Assembly (NCBI GenBank): GCA_005406025.1
Contig: BGZK01000753.1
Coordinates: forward strand, 124,001 to 188,000
Source: Eumeta japonica
Lineage: Eukaryota > Arthropoda > Insecta > Lepidoptera > Psychidae
Length of the DNA: 64,000 nt
Direction: 5' to 3'
The notes under the pieces were generated by a model. That model did no database searches and was not told the origin of the DNA. It saw nothing but the letters and a program-made list of their open reading frames with translations. How positions within the stretch are numbered: position 1 is the first letter of the stretch; every line of letters begins with the position of its first letter. The position numbers were made by a program, and so were the translations under genes. Positions 47,401 to 57,740 of the stretch are shown here, in pieces.

Positions 47401-48555
47401 AAACGAATTTTTTTTTTATTTAACTATGACGCGCGCCATTGTTACAGTCGTTTTCAAATTCTCATATTATTGTTGAGATGATAACGATATTAAACCTAAT
47501 ATATAAAAGGAAATTTTTGGACACACTTAAAATATTTTTCTATGAAACAATTTTAAATTGTGTGAATTTAGATTAAGTTTTCTTAGAATATTAATGACAA
47601 ACATATTTTGATGTCGTGCTTTTTAAAATTAAAATTTATTGTTATTTATGGTATTAGTCAGATACGTCTTTCCCAACACGATTTGTCGGAAAAAACTCAA
47701 TAGATTTGGATAAAATTTTGTATAGAGATAATCTTTTAATTTACAATAGTTTATGTAGATACGTATCTAAATATATATTATTGAATATGAGCATAAGTAC
47801 CTTTTTCTGGAAACTTATTACGTAAATTTGTGATAAAAAATAAAAAAAATATCACGTAAATAAAGAAACTCCAAAAACAAACGCAAATCTTGGTCACCCA
47901 GATACTAATAGGGAAATGAGATGTCTCAATAAATAGTTAAACCAATTCAATACGAAATATGCAAACGCTAACTACTAAGATCAATTATTTTAAATTATTT
48001 GTATATGCACTGACATTTATAATAATACATTCGTCGATGATTGCATTTTAATCAATTCGTTGTTTTTACTATAAATAAAAAGACGCCAATAATGTTGTTT
48101 GTCTGTAGCTATATGTATAGGAATTTTTCAGTTTTTTTGAAATTGGTCGTCAACCTAGTATTTTTACAAATTCCCATTTTTATGAACTCTCTGATTTATT
48201 ACTTTATTGCACAATTAAGTAGTACGCTTAGAAAGATACTAATATTGCTTAATATCTGTGAATACCAATTAAACGCTGTAATATTGTGTAAATTTATTTC
48301 TCCGTAATTGCAATTCTATCATTATTTCGATCAAAATGACAAAGTCCTGTACGACAAGTCCTATACGACAAGTCGTGACGCCCGTTCAAGGTCTTTATGC
48401 CACCACCAGCACATAAAATATAGTGATTATGACTTTTTGTCGCAGATGGGCTGCAGTTTTTATATCATTAACCACAAAGTCAGAGACAAAGATTCATCCG
48501 ACTTTCGACGTTAACCCAACATCTAAAGTTATTAAAAAAAAAAGTTCTATAACTA
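47401..48555. other. AT-rich spacer
   Basis: No gene or repeat recognised. A small direct duplication 'gtcctgtacgacaagtcctatacgacaagtc' lies near 48343-48375. Confidence 0.4.
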
Positions 48556-48574
48556 TTATTAGTATTAATTCAAT

Positions 48575-48880
48575 TGACTGATCGATCGAACGAACGAACG
48601 AGTGATGAACAATCGTGTGGCGTTACACCACCTCGTAACGAATAAAGCGAATGTTTACTCAAGACCGCCGCCGCCGCCGCCGCCGCCGGCGCAGTAATTG
48701 CGAGGCGTCGAGGTGGCCGAGCGCGAGTGGCGGCGGACTATGATAATAAATTCCTTTTAATTAAAGGGCGTTAAATGCCACGTGTGCTATAAGTGTCGAT
48801 TAACCTTACGCCGACCGCTCAGGGCTCGGACGGGCGCTACCGCTCGCCGCTTTTTATAACCTAAAAATGCAGCACGTGCA
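48575..48880. promoter_or_regulatory. GC-rich island with CCG microsatellite
   Basis: A (CCG)8 tract (48665-48688) is followed by 'gcagtaattgcgaggcgtcg', a long GC-rich stretch, an AT core with 'ttccttttaattaaagg', and 'aggctcggacgggcg'-type sequence to about 48870. A short GAAC repeat lies at about 48588-48602. The alternation of CpG-rich DNA with homeobox-like cores suggests a conserved regulatory element. No frame is convincing. Confidence 0.32.
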
Positions 48881-49189
48881 GCTTTCACGCTAACGACTCT
48901 GATTTGATACGTATTAACAACAAAATAGCATTCTTATTTGTAATCGATCATTGACTTTTGTCACGAAAATTAGTTTGAAATATTGAACAACCCAAAATGT
49001 TGGATAAGAGTTTGGATATGTTTTCTTTTTTAGTATCGTGACTATACAACACTAGACACTATTTTTGCATATCTATGCTTGGATCTATACTCGTTCGTAC
49101 ATTAAATCTTGGCAGTTGATTCTAAGCAGCAGATATCGTGAGTACAATTGAAGGCTGTACATTTATTACGTAAGACAGTTTTTACCATT

Positions 49190-49222
49190 TTTTAACCCCT
49201 GTCCCACGACAGGGGGTTAAAA
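49190..49222. repeat. GC-containing hairpin in AT-rich DNA
   Basis: 'ttttaacccctgtc' (49190-49203) pairs with 'gacagggggttaaaa' (49208-49222) around a 4-nt loop with one bulged G. Such hairpins are common inside MITEs, but paired element ends were not found. 'tattacgtaaga' upstream and 'tcacgtaaga' downstream may be remnants of ends. Confidence 0.6.
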
Positions 49223-49706
49223 TAAGAAGTAGTTGACCCCCCTTCCCCATTCAATCTCACGTAAGATAGATTATGTACTGCAAAAAATTATAAAGTAATA
49301 ATAGAGACAATTTAAAAGGTGTTTGTTCGCAATAATAAATTTTATCGTTTTGGTAAAAATCATTTCACCGAGATCTTTACGTACTATTTTGATTAGTCCA
49401 AGGTTACAACCACTCAGCAAGTGGATCAGCCAATGGAATATTTCTACTACGCGTCGATTGCGGTGCCTCATTTATGACACTAACATCGAAGGTCACCCAT
49501 TCAACAATGTCAACGCTATTCTTGATGAGGCATGGAACTTCTTGGCCTTGTCTTGAAAATACTCTTTTTCAGTTTTGAAATCGGATCCATGTAATTTTTT
49601 ATGAAGTTGCCCAGTCTTTTTCGGTGCAAAGTATTTGAAGCATATTGAGCAAATTCTTCCTAGCAGCGCGATAATGTTGCCATGGATACCATACTTATGC
49701 CGCGCC

Positions 49707-49851
49707 CAGGGGCGGATGCAAGCGGGTCATTGAGGTCATGAACCTCCCTGAGCTAGGTCTTTGTCTCATTACTGAATCGAATTATAGCCTGTCCTGACTG
49801 AATCTTGACTATGTGCCCATCCCCCTGATCCCAAAGCTGGATCCGTCCTTG
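49707..49851. mobile_element. hAT-type MITE, 145 bp
   Basis: The left end 'caggggcggatgcaagc' and the reverse complement of the right end 'caaggacggatccagc' are hAT-like terminal inverted repeats (CAGGGGCGGATCCAG type). The flanking octamers 'gccgcgcc' (49699-49706) and 'gacgcgtt' (49852-49859) agree at 5 of 8 positions, with two of the differences C-to-T. The interior is noncoding. Confidence 0.6.
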
Positions 49852-50689
49852 GACGCGTTGCAATTTTTGAAACTATAATCTTAACCTATTTGTATAACCT
49901 TACGTAAGAACTATAAGACTCCCCCTCCATCCTTCTAAGAAAAAATTAAAAATACTCTTCTCTAAAATCGACTTGAAAATGAAATGAACAGCCCCTTGAG
50001 AGTGCGTCGATGCTATATTCAAACGGCACAGGAAGCGCCTATTTGCACATACTTCATAGTTTCTTCAAATGCTTTTTAATATTTATTTGCTTAACAACAC
50101 AAAATGCATCATGAAAATCTTCCAGAATTCAGAAAGAGGAATTAAATAAATCACAATAATATTATAAATATTATCAACCACAAAAAAAATGGTTTAAAAA
50201 ATGTCAGGCGCATTATTTACTTTTAAATACCTTATAAAATATATCCAAAATAATCTGATATTTATTAGAACAATCGTAGCAAAATAAGGAGATCTACCCT
50301 CACTCATTGTTCACATTGTACACTGCACTGTCCCGCAAATTACTATGTTCGTTTTTGTGACAGTTTTCAACAAAATTAATTTACCTACAAAGCTGCTTTC
50401 ATAAACTCCCATCGCCACATAATAGAAATTAAAAGCATAATCATTATTATAAATCCATTTATATAGCGTAAATGTAAAATTCCGCTCAAAACAGAGCTCG
50501 ATAGTGCTTTTGTATGTGGAATTAGTAGCTAAAACGCAATTGACGTCTTCGTTTGATAGTGGTTGGGTCATCATTTATGTTAGCCCACTTCTAATTTATA
50601 TTATTTATTTAATTATATTTTTCGCTAATTAAAATAATAATAAATAATAGTATTTGTTTAGCGTAACTTTTAGAGCTTTAACAATGTTA
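49852..50689. other. AT-rich spacer
   Basis: There is a small 'ccttacgtaagaactataag' phrase at about 49900, otherwise no recognised feature. Confidence 0.4.
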
Positions 50690-51552
50690 GAGCCTCTTCC
50701 CTTCTTATAAATTCGATTTTAACTAAAAGTCACTTTTAAAATTAATTTTGCGTTCTTTGTTCTCATTATAACGGTTATTTGAGCAAAAAAAATGAATTAA
50801 AAAAATAACCGACTTTACAAACATACTTACATACTTTTTTAAATAGACTTCAAAAACAATTAACTAGTTGTTTTTGAAGGCGGTGCCAGCTAAAGCAGGC
50901 AGGGTGTTTCTTTCAGCATTCCAGAGTCTTTACATTCTAGTTAAAGTGCAACTATAAAATTATTTTTATACAAACGATATAATTTATTCTTATTCTTTAT
51001 AATGTAAAAGTTCTACAATTCATACTAATCACATTTTCATTCGCTTCCACATTAAATTAATTCAACTTGTTTCTACTGTTATCCCTAAAGAGTGCCGATA
51101 TGTTTCTGCCAAAATTATCACGTTGTAATTGCATTAATGAATAAAAAATGTATAGGTAAATTAATAACCAATTAATTATAATTCTCTGTATGTTTGATTT
51201 CACTGCAATTGAATAGTAATTTCTGACCACAAATCGCAGTATTATCCCCAAACTTTTAACCATCAATTTTTGAGGATGCCCTCAACTCCTCATACACTTC
51301 ATCATCGGAAATGGATTTTGTAAAAAATGGGACCAATCCGGAAGTAGAAGAAAAAATTTCCAAATCAATTAGTAAATGACGGAGTTTAGAAGTAATAAAC
51401 ATTAAAAATATAACCGATTAAGAATTACCTCCATTATTTTTTTAAGACGATCAAAAACTCGTCAAAATCAAGACGTGGAACGCATATTTTATTTTAAAAG
51501 TGACTTTCTTGTAAATGTCAGTCTAGAATAAGACAAATTGTGGAAGAGGCTC
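50690..51552. mobile_element. Long member of a TTA-target foldback family, with interior cargo
   Basis: The left arm from 50690 ('gagcctcttccc', 'aaaagtcacttttaaaatta', 'tttgcgttc') and the right arm to 51552 ('gacgtggaacgc', 'ttttaaaagtgactttc', 'gtggaagaggctc') are mutual inverted repeats. Each matches the corresponding arm of the 196-bp element at 52421-52616. TTA precedes the left end and TAC follows the right end, so the target duplication has decayed. Between the arms (about 50790-51460) lies about 670 bp absent from the short copy. It includes the 12-bp hairpin at 50848-50879 and a 'gaaggcggtgcc' phrase seen in other lepidopteran repeats. No coding capacity. Confidence 0.65.
50848..50879. 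repeat. Perfect 12-bp-stem hairpin inside the foldback cargo
   Basis: 'cttcaaaaacaa' and 'ttgtttttgaag' around 'ttaactag'. The phrase with its downstream 'gcggtgcc' recurs widely in lepidopteran genomes (from memory). Confidence 0.7.
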
Positions 51553-51653
51553 TACGTCTGTTTAATTTACAATTCGTTCAAATAATAACAAACGTCTTCC
51601 TAATTTAGTAACAGTGGCGAAACACAAACGAAATGATATGTGTTAGCGTAAAC

Positions 51654-51935
51654 ACGAGCGGTGGCGGTTCAGCGGCTAAAGGCGTTGCCTCCAAGGTACC
51701 GGGCTCGATCCTGACCAAGGGCGAAATGACTAATGAGCTTTTAACTGAAGTCAATTCAAAAAACCGCAAGCTCCGTGACTCGAAGAGTACATTAATCCGT
51801 TGTCATTGTACTTCTATAGCGGTCGTTAGCGCCCCCGATCTGCGCTGGGCCAATGCGGACGGCTTAATCCGAAATGGAGGGCATACTTACCTCAACAGTA
51901 GAGCGCTCAATCCCGGTATAAGAACACATTTTTAA
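51654..51935 (+). mobile_element. tRNA-derived SINE (copy 3)
   Basis: An A-box-like 'ggttcagcggctaaagg' is followed by the B-box-like 'gggctcgatcctgacc' at polymerase III promoter spacing. The body is GC-richer than its surroundings, and the 3' part 'catacttacctcaacagtag' and 'agcgctcaatcccggtat' relates to the relics at 40.9 and 20.2 kb. A 100-codon frame spanning it is an artefact of GC composition. Confidence 0.55.
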
Positions 51936-52420
51936 TAATCCAAGTTTAGTTCATTGACCTTGCTTTAGTATCGAGTATTTTTTTATATCTTTAATATTAT
52001 TGATCTCATCTTACATGCATTAAATTAACGATCTCGCAGCATAAAAACCGGTTTTACTTTATAAGTAATTTACTTTCACAATAAACTAAAGATATTTTAT
52101 ATATCTGTCTCTCTAAAACATTAAAAACCATATCATAGTTATTAATGAAGCATATGAATAACGTTACATTTGTTTTATGTTAATTATGTATTTCCGCTAT
52201 TAAAATATGAACAAGTCACTGACTTGCCGTCAGAAATCCAATAAAATTTATGCATCTATTATGAAACTGTACTGTTTCCGTTCTTGAACGAAATAATCTA
52301 TCAGTTTTTAATATATTAATCATATTTATACTAGTTTCTTTTTTATTGGTATTATAATGGCATAATAACAGTATTCAGCGTATTTTTCGAGCATACAGAA
52401 AATACAGTTCACTATATTTA
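51936..52420. other. AT-rich spacer
   Basis: Nothing recognised. Confidence 0.45.
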
Positions 52421-52616
52421 GAGGCTCTTCTACCACTTCCTTTTAAACTTACTTTTAACAAAAAGTCACTTTTATAATTAACTTTGCATTCCACGTCCTC
52501 CTTTTAACGCTTGTTAGGGCTATAATCCGTTAAAAGAAAGACGTGGAACGCAAAATAAATTTTAAAACTAACTTTTTGTTAAAAGTCAATTTAAAATGAG
52601 ATGGTGGAAGAGGCCC
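52421..52616. mobile_element. Short TTA-target foldback MITE, 196 bp
   Basis: Almost the whole element is one inverted repeat. The left arm 'gaggctcttctaccac', 'aacaaaaagtcactttta', 'gcattccacgtc' mirrors the right arm 'gacgtggaacgc', 'aactttttgttaaaagtc', 'ggtggaagaggccc', with a short centre that also folds ('cttttaacg' and 'cgttaaaag'). It is flanked by TTA on both sides (52418-52420 and 52617-52619). A three-base TTA/TAA target is typical of PIF/Harbinger-type elements, so that superfamily is inferred. Confidence 0.75.
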
Positions 52617-53399
52617 TTAGTTTTAAACAGTATTATTCTAAAAGCATTCTCAAACATGTTTTATATCTGTCTACCTTTTGTAATAACAGCAATTAATATA
52701 CGATAGTTTATTATGAAAACAAGCAACAGCAATGGGACAAGAAACGTGCGAGTAATCATAAGATCTACTACTGTTTGTCTACGTGTAGATAACCGACCGT
52801 AATAATATAGCAATATATATTTTTAACTGACTTCGAAAAAGGAAGGGGTTATATATTCGATACTGGTGTATGTTCATCGATTTCTCAGAAACGGTTTTTA
52901 TCTAATTACTGAAAATGTTTAATAAAATATATTACGAAAAAAAAAATTAGAACCAAGTTCAAACACACATTAATTAAAAGAATTAGTCGTTGGTGATAAC
53001 GATACCTGATAAAAAAAAAAAAACAAAATAAGATACCCTAATGGAAGCGATCAATGCAAAAAATCTTGAATGTGATTTTTGTTGCCTTAAATCTACAAAG
53101 ATAAATACAAAGCTAGAATTATTTAGTCAAAAGGTTGTCGAATGATAAACGCCGAGACACAACAGTGTATGACATAAATTTATCGATTCAAATAACAGCT
53201 AATTATTGTGACTAACAAATTTTACGAGGCGGTTTATATTTTCTTCATAAAAGTTATTTATCATTCGATACAAACTCTTTAACGAAGAGGCTAAACACTG
53301 CATAATGTTAATTTTTTTTGTAATTATTTACGAAACAAGACGATGAAAAATACTACGTGTTATTATCAAACTCTGACAGAGCAGCCTCAATGCGGTTTT
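52617..53399. other. AT-rich spacer with a repeat fragment at about 52827-52910
   Basis: 'tgacttcgaaaaaggaaggg' followed by 'tactggtgtatgttcatcg' resembles a very common lepidopteran dispersed-repeat phrase ('gacttcaaaaaaggagg'). No gene. Confidence 0.4.
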
Positions 53400-53720
53400 T
53401 CTGTCGCCAATTCTCGTGGGCCCTGGCGCTCGTCGGAAACTTTGCAGGAGGGAGGCTACTTTATAGAAACGCCCGGGCCCGCGAGATCTGGTGCCGCCGG
53501 TTGTCGCTTGCGTAACGATATTTTATTTATATTACTACGTATATCTAAAATGTTTTTCAGGTGTTCGCCGTTTTATGCTATAGTAAAACAAAAATAAAGT
53601 GGAATTCGTTTATGATGTGCGTTCATCTTGGTCGCTGTCGCTAGCGCAAAATCAGTGACCACACCGGACCCGCGCCCGCGGAGGGCGCTGAAAGAAATCG
53701 CCCCGTGACTTCTCTACCTT
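53400..53720. promoter_or_regulatory. Two GC-rich patches
   Basis: Patches at about 53410-53515 ('tcgtgggccctggcgctcgt', 'acgcccgggcccgcgagatc') and 53655-53710 ('ggacccgcgcccgcggaggg') are separated by AT-rich DNA. An 84-codon frame crosses the first without family features. Confidence 0.28.
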
Positions 53721-54489
53721 CGTTCCGTAAATTAAGAAAAAAAAGACATACGTCACTTTAGGCAAGAATGGCGAACGTTAACACGAAACAGTTTGTGTCA
53801 ACCTCGGTGTGGCACTGTACATACTACATAAATTTGTAAACACGTACACAACATATTGTTTAACTAAAATAATTATAATCTTGTCTTGATAAAGAAAAAG
53901 TAATTAAATACGAAAACACAAAAACATAGTTCGCGTAAAAGTTGGTGTCATGACATTTCTTTTTCCGTCAAACTTTATTCTTCTTCACAGCGTCGCGACA
54001 CACGGAGTCCGGATACGCCACAGTCACCATTTTAGTCGGTCCACAAGATTATATACCTGGTTGCAATGTTGTAATACTTTTTAACATCAATGTGTTATTT
54101 AATCTAATATAAATATTTGTAGCGGCGCCCGTGACCGTCCACTCAGACTCGGGCTATAATAAAATGATTTTATTAGCTCATACTCATCTAACAAGTTTGT
54201 GAAGCGAACGAGAAGCACACACGACAAACAATTTTCGATTTACAGTTTTTATGAATTTAGGTTAGGAATAAATATACCACAGTAAATGTAAGATGTAGCA
54301 AAAGTCAATTTCTTTTTAAGCGAATATGAATATTTATAAATCGCTAACTAACTTCAACGAATGATTAATTTCGAACGGAAACCGAAGCGATAAACAAACG
54401 TATAAAGCATATAGACATTCCACCTCCGCGGTATTAGTAAACTCTGACCATTAGTTTGAGCGGTGTTCAGTCAACATTCATCAAAAACA
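53721..54489. other. AT-rich spacer
   Basis: Nothing recognised beyond a small GC-richer portion near 53990-54020 and 54120-54160. Confidence 0.4.
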
Positions 54490-54620
54490 GCGTGAAAACA
54501 CACACCGGCCGCGTGCACGGCCGGGCGCGGCGCGTCGGCAACCGCCAGGAATAACCTGCAGCAGTCTCAAGGCCGGCGAATGCGCCCGCGCCCACGCGCC
54601 GCGCCCGCGTTCACAAACTA
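54490..54620. promoter_or_regulatory. GC-rich island
   Basis: 'gccgcgtgcacggccgggcg' and 'aatgcgcccgcgcccacgcg' form a dense island ending about 50 bp before the MITE at 54671. Confidence 0.3.
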
Positions 54621-54670
54621 AACACTAACTCTTGAGCTAACCGTGAAAATGAGGATACGATTGTTGCTAA

Positions 54671-54921
54671 GAGGCCATCCATAAATTACGTCACTCGTTG
54701 GGAAGAGGTCGACGAAATGTGACAGTGTACGACAAGGAGCAGGTCAAAAGCTTTGTGACATCAAATCCGAAATACGAAAATGAAAAAGGTTTTATGTCTT
54801 TTGTTTTGTCCAATATTTAAAGTATTTTGAAGAAAAAAAAATTAAAAAAACTGCTGTTTCCTGTGACCACCTGTGACAAGGACGGAGGGGGTCAAAAACC
54901 TTATAATTTATGGATGGCCCC
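54671..54921. mobile_element. PIF/Harbinger-type MITE with perfect TAA target duplication, 251 bp
   Basis: The left end 'gaggccatccataaattacg' and the right end 'ataatttatggatggcccc' are terminal inverted repeats with only a few mismatches. TAA lies directly on both sides (54668-54670 and 54922-54924). The interior shows paired 'gtgacagtgtacgacaagga' and 'ctgtgaccacctgtgacaag' phrases but no frame. The 3-bp TAA target and the GGCC-type end fit a PIF/Harbinger non-autonomous element. Confidence 0.8.
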
Positions 54922-55070
54922 TAATGCGACGAAGTTTAAAACGTATGTATCATTGTTTGGTCGATAACTAAATTATCTATCCGAAATCGTGAAATACCTA
55001 AATTAAAACAGGTGTTTAATTTACGGGTCACACACAGCACATTTCTATCGTTTAGTATTTAAAAATAACT

Positions 55071-56654
55071 GGCGGCCTTATAACGTAAAAGCAGAAATCG
55101 ATTGCGATTCCGGAATCGATTTGAGAGTCGAAATTGTTTTGTATAAAAAAATACTAACCTTATATGGAATTTTGGATGGAATGGGGCGACTTTAAAGCGT
55201 TAGAATAAATTAAAACTTTGAACACTTATCGACGACCGATGACTATACAATAATATGTTATAATTGGACTGATCTGATGATGGAGCCAGAAGGTAGGCAC
55301 AGGAGCTCCATAACAGAATAACATATCCTAGTCGTGTTTGAGCTTGTTAGAGATGTACTCCCACCATAAGTGATTTTTAGGGTCTGATAGTGGAGCCGGA
55401 AGGTAAACACTAGCACCCATAATAGAACAACGTCACCTAGTCGTATTTGTGCTCAATGGATTTTTAAGTGCACTTTGGACATAATTGGCTTTCAGGATCT
55501 GATGATAGAGCCCGATGGTTGGCACCGAAGCTAACATATATCATAACGGAACAATATATCCTAACCGTATTTAGGCTTATTGAAATGGCCCTGAAATGTA
55601 TTTTGACTAAAATTGACTTTCGTGGTCTGATGATAGAGCTTTAAAACTTCCAGCTCCATTATCAGACCCTGAAAGCCAATCATGGTTAAAGTGTATTCCA
55701 CAACAACATTAACAAGCCAAACATGGCTAGGCTGCGCTGTTTCATTATGAAGTACCAGCGCCTACCTTCCGGCTTCATTATCAGACCCTGGAAACCAATC
55801 ACGATCAAAGTGAGTTCTAAGACAATTTCACCACAAACACCGAACACCGCTCGGATACGTTGTTCTATTATAGAGTATTAGTTTTTACCTTCCGTCTGCA
55901 TCATCAGACTCTGAAAATCGTTCATGGTCAAAGTACATCTCAAGACGAATTTATAAGACCAAACACGGCTAGGATACTTTGTCCCATTATGGATTTCCTG
56001 ATTTTACCGTTTGACTACCATTAGACTCTTAAAGTAAATTATGGGCAAAGTGTACTTAAAAAATCCATTAAATCTAATTAAGACCAGGCTACGTTGTTCT
56101 ATTATGGAGCGCTAGTGCTTACCTTCTGGCTTCCATCATCAGGCCCTGAAAATCACTCATGATGAGAATACATCTCAAGACAACTCTAACAAGCTCAAAC
56201 ACGATTAGAATATGTTATTCCGTTATGGAGCTCCTGTGCCTACTTTCTGGCTCCATCATCAGATCAGTCCAATGATACCATATTATTACAATGTCATCGG
56301 TCCTCAATAAATGTGCAAATATTTCATTTAATCTAACCACTTAAATAAAAATATTTTTCACTTTATACGAAATGCGAATGACAGAAATCGATTGTTAATC
56401 GCTTGAGAATCGCTATAGACCAGTTTTCGCGTTGAGAGCATAATTTTAGAATAATGGCGAAATCACGATCCGTAACGGTTTTTGAATTCAAATATGCGTT
56501 TAAATTTAATTTTGATAATTTGGTGATTTAATTCTAGAGTCAACACTATTAATAGAAAGACAATTAGCATTTCGAAATATCTAAACTAAAGACTAAAATA
56601 GTTTTAAAATCATGCCAAATCAGAAATCGATTTCTTTTAGATAATAAGGCCGCG
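55071..56654. mobile_element. Composite inverted-repeat element built of about 119-bp units
   Basis: Outer ends: 'ggcggccttataacgtaaaa' at 55071 and, inverted, 'cttttagataataaggccgc' ending near 56654. Inside, arms from about 55190 and about 56340 inward pair with each other: 'gatcagtccaat', 'gtcatcggtc' and 'ggctccatcatcaga' in inverted positions. The core contains unit starts 'tctgatgatggagcc' in plus orientation at about 55273, 55383, 55498 and 55626. After an axis near 55650 the same motif appears in minus orientation ('atcagaccctgaaa') at about 55661, 55780, 55903, 56020, 56138 and 56258, giving spacings of 117-123 bp. No coding capacity and no clear target duplication are present. Confidence 0.7.
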
Positions 56655-57740
56655 GGAAGTATGATTCCATTACATTACGTGTATTCCATTAGTGTGGTTA
56701 AGTACAGTAATCGATAATCACGTTAAACTTATTACTGAGCTAACAGCACTAAACTAAAGCCCAGTAATAAGTTTAACTAATATGCAAACGTAATGATAAT
56801 TTTAATTTGAATTTCACAACATCTTGGCGCAAATAATTAATAATAAAATAATAATTTGACAAAAAACAAATTAAAAAGTTAATGTTCTATGTCTTAATTA
56901 TTAACGTCATTCTTTTATAACACTTGTCAAAATCTAAAATGAATAAACTTGTAAAATTTAGTACTGTTAATTAAGAGCGCTTCACTTGTTCTTCAAATTC
57001 TTTATGTATTTCTGTGTTTTCTTATTAGTTCATTTACTCTTTATTTTTCAATCTGATATAAGAGTCCAATGACTCCGCTCATCGCCATTAAGATCCTATA
57101 ACTTTGTCCCGACTTCTTAATCGCTCTGATCCTTCCATAAAGCTTCGTACTCATCAATAAAGTTTCAAGAAGCCCAAACTCGGCACGTCTATGTTTATAA
57201 AGACAGGGATCTTGTGACAACTTTACGACTCCAGGATTACAACTTCAATCAATGCTCTATGCCTCGGTGAGCGTACTTGGCTTTTGATACAGGACGTCAT
57301 CGCTACATTAATGACCACATTATTTGCCACATTAAATGGTCGATAACCTCCTATTTTTGCGCTGAGCCGGCATGGGGGGCTTACAATCCGAGCGCCTCGT
57401 CGTGAAATAATTCGGGAGGTCATACTTTATTTCTCACTGCAGTGGGATAACAGGAACTCGGCACGACGACGACTCAAGTAAACGAACGAATTTTGTACCG
57501 GCTACATTTACCGGCAGCCTTTGACGTAATAGATGCTGGGTTAAAACTTTCCAGAGAATTAAGTTAATAATCTTTTAAAGTGTGCAACAGACGTAGAGAA
57601 CACAAAAAGGCAATGTAAATACTGCAACGATTATAGAAAATTTTGGTCACCAAAATCAAGGCCATTGTCATATTAAGTAATTTAGTAGTAAATTTGGAAT
57701 AATTTTATAGAAAAGGTAGATTACTCAAAGCTTCCTAATA
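56655..57740. other. AT-rich spacer
   Basis: No gene or repeat is firmly recognised. A 66-codon minus frame at 57223-57423 has no domain. The patch at about 57350-57500 is moderately GC-rich. Confidence 0.4.
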
